In this document: positions 1-8,792 of the stretch, one piece after another
Layout of the letters: the number at the start of each line of letters is the position of its first letter
Numbering within the stretch: position 1 is the first letter of the stretch
NCBI GenBank assembly: GCA_015039365.1
Contig: WION01000659.1
Location: 1-25,608, forward strand
DNA length: 25,608 bases
Direction of reading: 5' to 3'
Source: Amanita rubescens
Lineage: Eukaryota > Basidiomycota > Agaricomycetes > Agaricales > Amanitaceae
Program-made: the position numbers and the translations under genes
Notes under the pieces: generated by a model
What the model saw: the letters and a program-made list of their open reading frames with translations, nothing else
What the model was told of the DNA's origin: nothing
Database searches by the model: none

Positions 1-33
1 CCGAGGGATGTGTTACTTATAATGCCCACATAG

Positions 34-2562
34 CTTCTCGGAAATCATACCACAGTCCTTGTTCACTCGCCATGGACTCTATCTCGGGGCCAAGATTGGC
101 AGGGTTCACACAGTGTTTAATATATGCTCTGGTATGAACACGATTATTTATCCGAGTTGGTTTTGATCCAGTGCTACGAAGGGCATAATCGCTTGGCCAG
201 TGGCTAAACTATTGGAGTTTGTTCTTGGTTCACACCATGGCATCATCTATCGCCGCGCAGGTCAGTAGAGACGGTGTTTATGCTATATTAGATAATTGGA
301 CCATCCACCACAGAACTGAAAGAACCTAATCGCGATGCATTCTGCGCACGCTGCTCACGGAGGAGATTTGAAGATGGACACCGTTGCCATCATCGGAGCT
401 ACACTTGACCTGCAAGAAAAGGTTGTGAAGCAGGTGAGCACTGTTTTTGTCATTATTATGAACCATAACACTGCTTCGAGGCTATGACACCCATAGAAGA
501 CGTTTTCATGTTATCCATCGATTCGCGACTTGATTATGACCTTATGAAAAAGATTTGCGAAACGGGTCATAGTCGAGTGCCGGTATACGAGGAAATAGAT
601 ATACCTGGGTATTCTAGTTCTACAGAAGGCGGCGAACGAACGCAAAGGGTCAAAAGAATACTGGGAATCCTTCTTGTCAAGAATTGTGTTATGTTGGATC
701 CCAAGGGTGAGAACGCAGAATGTTCTGGCCCATTATGAGAACTAAACAAGTTCACAGACGCCACACCATTACGCAAAATCCCGTTAAATATAGTTCCTTT
801 CGTACCGAACAATGAATCTCTTCTCCACATCCTAGACAGGTTCCAAGAGGGCCGAAGTCACATGGCAATTGTCAGTCGCTTTAGTATGGAGAAGGTAGAT
901 TTTAAGATCCCACGTAATTAGTCTTCTTACATGGTGCCATAGGCCGCAAGCGTAAAGGAGGTGGTCAAGCGCGGTTTGACTCAACGCCTTCTTGGCAAAG
1001 TGGGCATTGGAGACTCGGATGACTCACGTTCGGATTCTTCCGAGGAAGACTCGACTGGAAATGGCGCTGACGGCGTCCGATTGCGAACAAAATATAGATT
1101 CCGCAAAAAGCGAGGAAGCAAAGGTAAATCGAACGAAGACGCGTCATCAGAAGACGGGGAAACCACGCTCAGGGACAGGGAAGGCATTTTTGACAAAGCC
1201 AGCGCTTTGGAAGCCGGCAGTTTGACCCCTGCTGATGATATCATGAAAGATGTAACCTCCGAGCGAACGGACAAAGGAGTAATGCTCACTGCACAGATCG
1301 AAGGCAGTTCAAATGCGGGGGTTGAATGTAATACCGACCGAAAACGCGCAGGATTGAATCTACCTCTGAAAACTATGACGGGGATCGGAATGATCTCTTT
1401 GCCTCAGCTTGAGCAGAACATGCCTGCGGACGCGGTGCTCAGCAAGGCAGGGGCTGCGCAGGTACTTGTGAATTCGCACATCTTTCTTCGAGTTGCTGAT
1501 TGTCCTATGCAGTTTCTCAAGAATTTCGACCCTGCAGTGATGCCATTGGGAATTATTACGCTCGAAGACGTTCTGGAAGGCAAGTGAATTCTCGCTTTGC
1601 AAAGCATAGCCTGACATGAACTGTTGGTAGAGCTTATTGGGGAAGAGATTTACGACGAATTCGACGTGCAAGGCGCCCGCGGTGACCCTTATGAGCTTCC
1701 ACATTTACATGTTCCTGCAAGGCCAGAGGAACAATCGAAAGTACCGAATGCTTACGGCTCTGCGAATAGCGAGCTACAAACATCTCTTGGTCCTGATGGT
1801 AGTCTACCAGTCACGTCCGGTCGAATGTCGCTTGGCGGCCTACAGATACCTAAACCTTTGAAAGGATTTGATATTTTTGCTCTGAGATCCCATAGTGCGC
1901 CTCCTGTTCCCGGAGACGGCGATGCTCGAATCAACTGTAATCATCTTGGAAAAGAGATCGCGCAAGTTCCTGTCAAATCGAACGCTGCTTTATCAGAGGA
2001 CAACGTTAATTTCAAGGTTGATGACGTTCTTCCTACGCCGCAGAAGGTGGTGTTGCACTTAGCGGGCAAGACGCGAAGTAGACCACCATCTAGGGCAGAG
2101 TTGACTGGACAAGACGGGCCAATGTCTTGTAACAATGCTGAGAATGCGACCGTAACCTCCACGAATGAAACTGTCAAGACTATATCCCCGTCGGCCGTAA
2201 CGTTTGGCACCAGTGCACACGCTACCTCGCTCTACGCTCCCACTCCCGCGTCATCTCTAGAGGCGATTTTACTTGACAGGAAAAGAAGGATACATTCGTA
2301 CGGCTCAACCCCTGTGCAGGGAACTACTGGAAGCACATCCGGGATCACTACTCGTGCTCGCCTCCCTGACCCTACTCTGTCTATGGCTCTGTCCTCTACG
2401 ACTGGTAATAGTGTGGTTCCCACTATCCCAAGACCCAGTAGCGCGCCAGGCTCGAAAGCAAAGGGGACGAGGTTCAAGAGTAGTCGACTAGGCTCTACGG
2501 ACTTGATGAGAACTAGTGAGCTGCCAATGGAAGAGTCACGGGATAGATTTGCGGCAGAATAA
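34..2562 (+). CDS. MAM3: CNNM/MAM3-type protein (DUF21 end plus CBS pair), 5' partial
   Basis: Membrane protein of the CNNM/Mam3 family; yeast Mam3 is a vacuolar protein of metal (Mn) homeostasis. The window starts inside the gene. Likely exons: 34-114 or 34-131, 172-260, 314-433, 481-706, 758-894, 943-1461, 1513-1579, 1631-2562. Exon 1 carries the end of DUF21 (SEIIPQS, RHGLYLGAK), followed by KLLEFVLG and HHGIIYRRA. The acidic-helix segment DTVAIIGATLDLQEKVV leads into CBS1 (AMTPIEDVFMLS, GHSRVPVYEE, RILGILLVK) and CBS2 (PFVPNNESLL, EGRSHMAIVSR, PLGIITLEDVLEELIGEEI, DEFD). A charged low-complexity insert of about 130 residues splits CBS2, as in other fungal members. The Ser/Thr/Pro-rich tail of about 290 residues looks disordered. 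Around base 325 the frame breaks by one base inside the conserved ELKE-LIAMH segment, so the gene may be damaged or the read may contain an error. Family assignment is secure. Confidence 0.9.
1580..1630 (+). other. GC-AG intron in the MAM3-like gene
   Basis: The reading frame VLE|ELIGEEIYDEFD is continuous only if the intron starts at GCAAGT (1580) and ends at GGTAG (1630). No GT donor restores this conserved junction. G|GCAAGT is the usual consensus of rare GC-AG introns. Confidence 0.85.
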
Positions 2563-2970
2563 TTGGTGCGTGGGGCAGTCAGAGAAATAGCTGGTGGATG
2601 TTGCAGGGTTGGACCATTTTGATATCCGTTATTGTCTTTCTTGAACCTGTTTTACCATTATGACATTATATGCTGCATGGAATTCAGGTATTCGTTGATG
2701 TTCATTGTTCAGATGGCGTTGATGTCGAGGCAGTGAGCCGAAGTTTTATATATTGGTAGCCTTAAGCCCAGCTTCAAGTTCGTTCCTCTGTAGTTATTCC
2801 TACACTCGTCTCCAATGCACCTAACTGTCTTCGTCAGCGACGTCGAAACGGCGTCTTAGTCCCTGATCAATATCACCATGTCAAACAGATATAACGCCGT
2901 TGTGACATTGTGCCAAGCACTTGGAGAACATGACAGCATCGATATCACTGTTATGCAACCAAGCAAAGGG
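2563..2970. other. Intergenic, 3' flank of MAM3-like gene
   Basis: No coding signal was seen on either strand. This stretch should hold the 3' UTR of the upstream gene and the 5' flank of the 5S gene. Confidence 0.5.
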
Positions 2971-2972
2971 TT

Positions 2973-2978
2973 TATAAG
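2973..2978 (+). promoter_or_regulatory. TATA-like element of the 5S gene
   Basis: TATAAG lies 27 bp before the 5S start. An upstream TATA at about -30 is known to assist Pol III 5S transcription in some fungi. Its role here is inferred from position. Confidence 0.5.
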
Positions 2979-2999
2979 ATGTCTAGAATCCTTGTGAAT

Positions 3000-3117
3000 A
3001 TCCACGGCCATAGGACTCTGAAAGCACCGCATCCCGTCTGATCTGCGCAGTCAACCAGAGTGCCGCCTAGTTAGTACCACGGTGGGGGACCACGCGGGAA
3101 TCCTGGGTGCTGTGGTT
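3000..3117 (+). rRNA. 5S ribosomal RNA
   Basis: Full-length 118-nt 5S rRNA of basidiomycete type. It begins ATCCACGGCCATAGGAC and ends GGGTGCTGTGGTT. The ends can pair to form helix I. The internal control region (GCGCAGT, then CCAGAGTGCCGCC) and the GGTGGGGGACCACGCGGGAA helix are present. It is a component of the large ribosomal subunit, transcribed by Pol III. It stands alone: no 18S, 5.8S or 28S sequence is in the window, so this is a dispersed copy. Nothing in it suggests a pseudogene. Confidence 0.95.
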
Positions 3118-3122
3118 TTTTT
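3116..3122 (+). terminator. Pol III oligo-T terminator
   Basis: A run of seven T overlaps the 3' end of the 5S gene. This is the standard Pol III stop signal. Confidence 0.8.
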
Positions 3123-3975
3123 CCTTCAATTCTCCACCTTCAAAAAAAATCTAATTAAAAAGCCATTTCTATCAGTAGTCCATCCACACCGCACAATGCT
3201 TGGAATGCACTGTCACTAGTGCAACGTCAAAATCGTGTGACCATGGTACGTTAGTACATTGCGGTCCCTTTATGAAGCATGACATGCTGCTGCGAAGAAA
3301 CTCGAAACTAGCTAACACCCAGGAGGATGTCGTCGAAGGGTTAAAGAAAAAGGTCAAAGACGCATGATTTGCTGTTGACTGCTACAATCGATATCCGTTC
3401 GTGGTGCCTCTCTGGAAGAGTATGATATCTCAGCAAACATTGCGGAAGCTGAGTTTGCGACCCTGCTCCGTATTGTCATGCCATCGAGTGACGCAGAGCG
3501 GACAAGAAGCATATGCGACCTCTTGAACGCTTGTCAGAAGAATCTCCTTTTGAAATGCCAGTGAAGGAATGCCGTGGCACGTGTTTACAGTCGAGGTCGG
3601 CGCGAACTATGCAGCTTCTTATCGGGAAAGGAGTCGTGGTGGCCGCCGGCGCCGGGAGTGCATAGCGAAGCTCACGTACGAAGGCTCTCAAGGTTACATA
3701 GTCGATACGAACAGAGAAAATACAGCAAAGGTCGCTTAGTTTGTATATTAACCTGCATCAGAAGGAAGAAGACGGCGCATAGAAATGTACAACATTACAA
3801 ATCATTTTATTATAGCCACAATTAAGAACGTAGAACGTAACAAAGGCTGTAATAGGCACAGCCCTCTAGGTCGAAAGAGTTGGGAGCGGTAAGAGCCTTG
3901 TTGCCGTCAACCTCCTACCTTTGGCAACTAGTTGGTGTCACTTCAGTATACAGATAGAAGACCCAGGCCTCGATC
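3123..3975. other. Intergenic, no convincing gene
   Basis: Only short open frames occur and none has recognisable motifs. One plus-strand stretch near 3560-3740 reads as a basic, Arg-rich peptide but is interrupted and has no splice-supported extension. It may be decayed coding DNA. Confidence 0.4.
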
Positions 3976-5155
3976 TTAATAGCCTTCAGGTATGCCTTCA
4001 CGCCAGCGGGCCAATCTCTCCGCACGCTCCTTCTGCATTTGTTTTCTCTCCCTGTCCTCTCTTTCTAAGTATCTTCTGAGCTCTTCCTCCCATATTGGAC
4101 TGCAGCGCGCCATCAAGATGAGTTCATCTCGCATGGTCGCATCGGCGTCCTCTGCATCCTCATCGACGCCTTCGAGAACCAGGAGACCGTGGAACGAGTT
4201 GACGGAATATTTCTTTGGCTCCGCCCCGTCTACATTCTCTCCCCCCCCATCACCGATAATGGTCGGGGGACTGGTTGCCGATGTTGTTCTGGAAGCCGCC
4301 GGTCCACCTCCATCTCCAGTTCGTCCATGCTGATCATGAGAACTTCTTTGATCATCTCCGCTCCCACCATTGGGAGGAGGATGAGATTGGTTGCCATGAA
4401 TGTGGGTCTGTATGTTAGAGAGTATGTATCCTCGGTATCGATCAATGCGGGCCAAGTCCAGGGCAGACATGACAAGAGGAGGGATCATTCGTTTAAACTA
4501 GATTCAACAGCAATCAAAAAACTGCCAGTGATCAAATGAAAGACTCGCTGGTCTCTGCCTCTGCATTTCGAACCGAATAGGCATGACAAGAAGGAATGAA
4601 TCTCTAAAGGTTGACCAGGTTCCGAAATTAAGCGGTGTTCCAAAAGGAGCGGGCGTAGGGTGTCGCAATGACAAATTTGGGAGTGGGAGAAGTGCTGCTT
4701 TACCAGCGTCGGTCAGTTGTCTGTAACTTTGAACAGCTCCGCCGCTCCTGGTGAAGGAAAATACAGGGTAGACTTCAAGTATCCAAGAATCATCCGGCTT
4801 GAGATACGTTTGACGGATGAATGCGAAGTGCTGATGACTTGTTCCATTGGAAGTAGGTGGGAGATCCGTTCCGCGGGCGGTCGCTTCGTTGTCAACATAT
4901 CCATCTACCTTAATCTCTTGGGGGATCCTGACAAGAATGTACTCGCCAAGGGTAAAGGGGGATGCCCCGCCCTCCAGCGAACAAGAGGGTCCCAGCTCGT
5001 ATTCTGATAGTGTAGATTGGTGAGTAATGGGGGCGATTGTGCCCGTGATAGATAATGATTATGAGATGTCTTAGATAAGTAGAGTAATGTGATGTCGATT
5101 ATATTAGTAATACATCGTGTTTCACCACCTCACCGGAGGAGAAGGGATCGATCAT
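3976..5155 (-). CDS. Unrecognised protein, three-exon model
   Basis: I do not recognise this protein. The best model has exons 5134-5155 (start MIDPFSS), 4588-5003 and 3976-4497, giving 319 aa; all junction phases agree. The middle exon reads as a compact folded segment (LGEYILVRIPQEIKVDGYV, FAFIRQTYLKPDDSWILEV, VYPVFSFTRSG) that looks beta-rich. The last exon has a polar Gly/Ser/His linker and ends in a charged helix (WEEELRRYLEREDRERKQM). The first intron would be long (about 130 nt). The second (4498-4587) needs a weak GTCATG donor; without it the middle frame runs to a stop just before the last exon, so two genes or a break is possible. The coding nature of both large exons is fairly clear, but the joins are uncertain. 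Confidence 0.5.
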
Positions 5156-5814
5156 TGAATAATGTTGGAATGCTGTTTATATTCCAATGACGATTTTGAT
5201 GATCTGGGATCGGATTCGAGTGTTGAAAGGCATTCATATGTCCACAACGACAGCGTTCTTGGTCGTTTTCCGACTTGTTGATATTGACATATTTTACAAA
5301 ATAATGTTGATGACGATGAAAGCAGCGACATTTGCATGGAACATTAACGTTTCAGGTGGCAGAGGAGTCCTGGATGCACCCAGATCCAAAGTTTCGTGCT
5401 GCAGAAGTATGTGGCAACGACTCACGAGTGACACCGAATGTGCTGCGTCGCCGTAAAGCTCTTGTCGCGCTGTGGACGCCACGATTGGGTGACAGAATAT
5501 TTCCAATCATCCCGTTTGCACCTCGATCTACGTCATTAATTGATGGTTGAGAAGCGCTGAACCAATACGGTTTATCTACAGAATCAGAAAAAGCCATAAT
5601 TAATTATGTGCGACCTAATTGTGTATTAATACTTGCGCACAAAAGTCCGTTAAAAAACATGCGTGTGTGGTTTACAATGAAAGAAAGTGCTCGAATTACA
5701 TGATGGCAGTTGTGTTAAACTGATAAGATAATCGATAAGAACGAACGACGAAGAAGTGACATATGAAGAACAGTCATCCTACAACAACACCATAATAAGA
5801 AGGGATTCGTCAAA
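5156..5814. other. Unassigned stretch upstream of the 3976-5155 gene
   Basis: Minus-strand open frames at 5352-5597 and 5294-5506 contain coding-like peptides (GNILSPNRGVHSATRALRRR; GASRTPLPPETLMFHANVAA) in two different frames. Joining them needs a 27-nt intron or a frameshift. They may be 5' exons of the gene at 3976-5155 or a broken separate gene. No family was recognised. Confidence 0.3.
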
Positions 5815-7020
5815 TCAAAGATTCAATGCTGGAGGACGCGGTGCCAACGTCCGGGGCGGACTTCGGCTTGATGCTCTGCTCGAATGAGAAGACTCCCGCT
5901 CGCGCTGAGCAAAGCCCTTTGGACGAGGTCCTGCCGGTGGTGGTGAACGGATGGCAAGTGCTCGCAATGAAAAGGAGGTTGTATCGGATGGTAATGTTGA
6001 CCATGGTTCTGATGGTCGACGCTGCATGGGCGGCCTAGCTGACTGCGTGGCCTGCGTAGGCTCAGATGGGCGTCGTACATTGATGGATGGCGCTAGAGAC
6101 GGGCGAAGGGATGTTGAGATGCTTGGGAATGGCACGCCCGTCTTAGGTGCTTCAGATGAGGGTGGTACGGCAGGTAATCGACGAACGGCTGACGAGGGAC
6201 GGTCAGCGGCCGGTATTCTCGCCGACTGTGTCGGAATTGGGGGAAGGGGAACTTTGGGCGGGGATGTGGGCGGCCGGGAAATGGCTGGAATCGATGGCGT
6301 TGTTGAGCCTTGCAGGATGCCCCGCGGCCGCGGTTTTCTTTGTTGGATGACCGCAGATTTGACTTGTGGTTTGCCGGGGGATTCCGGATGAATTCCGTAC
6401 CACTCCAGGAAACTCCATGTCGTCGAGGCTGAAGCAACCTTGGGAGGGGGCGTCACCTCCGTGGGCGATGGTCCATGCAATTGGATCTCGAATCCCACGG
6501 AACTGTCTGATGATGAGGGTGGAGAGAAGCTGAGAGGGGATGGTGGCGGTCGTAAACCCTTCGCCTGCCAAATCTTCGTAAAACCATCTGGCATGTCGCC
6601 CTTCTTTCCTGTTCCCGTCTGTGGCGAGATATGAAGAGGTCCTGTTACATCCTGCTGGATCCCCTCATAAACCAGGCTATAGCCTTCAAAAGTCTCCACG
6701 CCATCGTGCAACGGCGCAACCTTGTAGTGATCAGGAAACGCACGGAGTATTAGGTCATTCTGCTCCATAGACAGAACAATCTCCCGCTCGTTTGCGTCCA
6801 TCGAGAGTCTTTTCAGCTTCTCGACCTCCTCTGCCAACCAGGCCATCTCCAGGTCGCTGGCATCGAGCTGGTGCTCCAGAGGGTTATCCCACGAATCAGG
6901 GTCATTGAAAATTTTCTCTGCAATGGCGCTGCCAGGTATACCGCCCACGGATGTCAAGGGACTGGGGGAAACGAGGGGAGAATCCAAGTTGTCCAATTCG
7001 AGGTGATGTTTTCTAACCAT
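5815..7020 (-). CDS. Unrecognised proline-rich protein, single exon
   Basis: Uninterrupted 401-codon frame of unknown function. It starts MVRKHHLELDNLDSPL. Residues about 60-100 form a likely charged helix (AWLAEEVEKLKRLSMD, ANEREIVLSMEQNDLIL). From about residue 140 to the end the protein is rich in Pro, Ser and Arg, with many PP, RRPS and SPPP clusters, and is probably disordered; such tails often carry SH3 or 14-3-3 ligand sites, but I cannot name a partner. Length and strong composition bias on one strand support real coding. No membrane segment or enzyme motif is visible. A small undetected intron cannot be excluded. Confidence 0.75.
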   Translation of the reverse strand: MVRKHHLELDNLDSPLVSPSPLTSVGGIPGSAIAEKIFNDPDSWDNPLEHQLDASDLEMAWLAEEVEKLKRLSMDANEREIVLSMEQNDLILRAFPDHYKVAPLHDGVETFEGYSLVYEGIQQDVTGPLHISPQTGTGKKGDMPDGFTKIWQAKGLRPPPSPLSFSPPSSSDSSVGFEIQLHGPSPTEVTPPPKVASASTTWSFLEWYGIHPESPGKPQVKSAVIQQRKPRPRGILQGSTTPSIPAISRPPTSPPKVPLPPIPTQSARIPAADRPSSAVRRLPAVPPSSEAPKTGVPFPSISTSLRPSLAPSINVRRPSEPTQATQSARPPMQRRPSEPWSTLPSDTTSFSLRALAIRSPPPAGPRPKGFAQRERESSHSSRASSRSPPRTLAPRPPALNL

Positions 7021-7569
7021 ATCGATAGAGAACGAAGAGGAGCGTCGTAAGATGAACGAAAGAGCGCTCTTACAGTACCAGACTGTAGGTGGTCACCGGT
7101 GACGGGGGGAGAGCAGAGAGACGTTCGGCCTTTTGACGGGTAAGAATAACAATCAGATGCCACGCCCACGAAGACTTAATTCATATAATAGCGTAATGAC
7201 GCTGAGATGACCTTAGCAACCTATCTGATGTGACTGAAACAGGGTCATCAAAAATATGCTGTGCATAGGCACATGTAGGCACTTGCTCCCATGCTAGATA
7301 ATTCTCATTCTCACTCGGCAATCCAAGACCAGAGCTGCATTTTATGCGCTCATCGCTGAGCGCGACGTAGCGGTATGTACTGGTCGGTAACAGTTGGTAA
7401 TGTGTGCGGACCGATCAACCGATCACCGCCTGAACAGCCAAATACACTACTGAGGCAATGAAACTTAAAAAGGACACAGCCTTGATACATCCACGGTGAA
7501 ACTTGACTATAATACTTATAGACAGATGACAGCCGGTGCTTCATTCCAATGACTAAGGTTACATGTTTT
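7021..7569. other. Intergenic between two minus-strand genes
   Basis: This stretch holds the 5' flank of the proline-rich gene and the 3' flank of RRP42. The short open frames here lack motifs or splice-supported extensions. Confidence 0.5.
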
Positions 7570-8733
7570 TCACCGTGCTTTTGTAAATTTGGCATACGCC
7601 TTTTGATTCCTCCTCAGGTCTTCCTCCTTGAGTTTGGCATCAACAGAAGCAAACAGCTCCCGAGCGTATTTTTCACCTTCCTGATGAAGTATCATCATCG
7701 AGAACCGGTATATAAATAATAACTTGGGAATACCTGCATAAGCACTTGTGTAGTTTGGAGATCTAGCTCTCCTGGTCCAAGCATTCGTATTCCTTGGAGT
7801 ATTGACGCCGATGATGAAGGAAATGAAAATATAAGAAGTGATTGAAGCGGCGTAGCGGCTTCCTCTGGTAATGTTGCGTCCAAAAAGTGGGCAGGAGGAA
7901 CCTACTCCTTCTCAACGCACAGGAAGTATGTAAAACCAAAATACATACCAAGTTCAGCGTGACGCACACAGGCCACCGTTCTCTCCCATCAAGCACCTCC
8001 CCTTCATCCCAATAATCATGCAATTCAAAATCTGTAGCTTTAGCAAGCTGGCGCGTGTCGAATCCGCTGACGGTCTCATCAACTTCCATTGCGTCAGATC
8101 CTACAGTGCCCTTTCCTCCTTTTGGCGCTTTATATTCTACACCTCTTGTTCTTGGCACCTTGGTGTCCCACAGCGCAGCCCTCGCCGCCATAAACATGAC
8201 GTCATATATGTTTCCTGCATCCGAGAGAACCGCTATGTCAAGATGCAACAGCCATGACTTTTTCCCGCGTAGTATACGAAGGTTCTTGGGGTGTAATGTT
8301 CGGTTAGCGAGTATTTGGTGGAGCGTAATGGACATATCTTGCTGCAAGTCATCAAGAGCATTTGATGAGAGCTGGGGGTAGGCAGCGGGAGAACTAGTTT
8401 CATCTACAAGTTTGCCTGAGAGGAACCTTGCGAAGGAACTAACCAGGATACCGTGCAGATCATTCTGCCGCCCTCAACGCCGTCCTCATCCAAATTTTCT
8501 ACTTCTAGTTTTGATGCGGCAATGACTTCTGTTCCGCCTCCTGTGTTTTCTCCTTCCCTTCCAACCCTAATTCTTGCGCTGCCGTTTGCGAGCGGCGCAA
8601 CTCCCGTTTCGAGTTCTACGTTCCTGTAGACTTTTAAAGAACGCCCATCCGCTCGAAGTGGCGGATTAGAGAGTATACCAGCTTGAATAAATGATTTTTC
8701 AGCCTTTGAGAGTGATATTAAGCTTGATGCCAT
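7570..8733 (-). CDS. RRP42: Exosome complex component RRP42
   Basis: Subunit of the RNA exosome core ring, an RNase PH-like fold that acts in rRNA processing and RNA decay in nucleus and cytoplasm. Exons: 8444-8733, 7949-8393, 7734-7901, 7570-7680; total 1014 nt, 337 aa. All three introns are GT-AG and 47-53 nt. The start MASSLISLSKAEKSFIQAG fits the family N-terminus; an in-frame ATG 57 nt upstream would add an unlikely extension. Family marks are ADGRSLKVYRNVELETG, NGSARIRVG, ANRTLHPKNLRIL, WLLHLDIAVLSDAGN, AARAALWDTKVP, HFLDATLPEEA and QGIRMLGPGEL, ending in a charged helix (EGEKYARELF). The Ser/Glu-rich insert GENTGGGTEV and the loop with MEVDETVSG are longer than in the human protein (about 290 aa). 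As in other Rrp42 proteins, no phosphorolytic activity is expected. The gene appears intact. Confidence 0.95.
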
Positions 8734-8792
8734 GAAAGTCAGGTGAGATCCAGATTCCAGAATCTTATCTGACCGCTCACTCACACACAACC
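8734..8792. promoter_or_regulatory. 59-bp divergent gap between RRP42 and the peptidase gene
   Basis: The two start codons face away from each other with only 59 bp between them, so the promoter elements must be shared or lie inside the other gene's transcribed region. CTCACTCACACACAACC precedes the plus-strand start. No TATA box was seen. Confidence 0.7.

Noticed and set aside
115..182. A second frame break in the MAM3-like gene between GAKIG and GIIAW
   Set aside because: A canonical-size intron from a weak donor at 115 (GTTTAA) to the acceptor at 171 joins the frames without any break, so I do not claim a lesion here.
981..1289. 102-codon minus-strand frame in the MAM3-like gene
   Set aside because: It mirrors the Ser/Asp-rich insert of the real plus-strand exon; Ser-rich antisense frames are a normal shadow.
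5951..6391. 146-codon plus-strand Gly/Arg-rich frame
   Set aside because: Antisense shadow of the proline-rich gene at 5815-7020; Pro codons read as Gly/Arg on the other strand.
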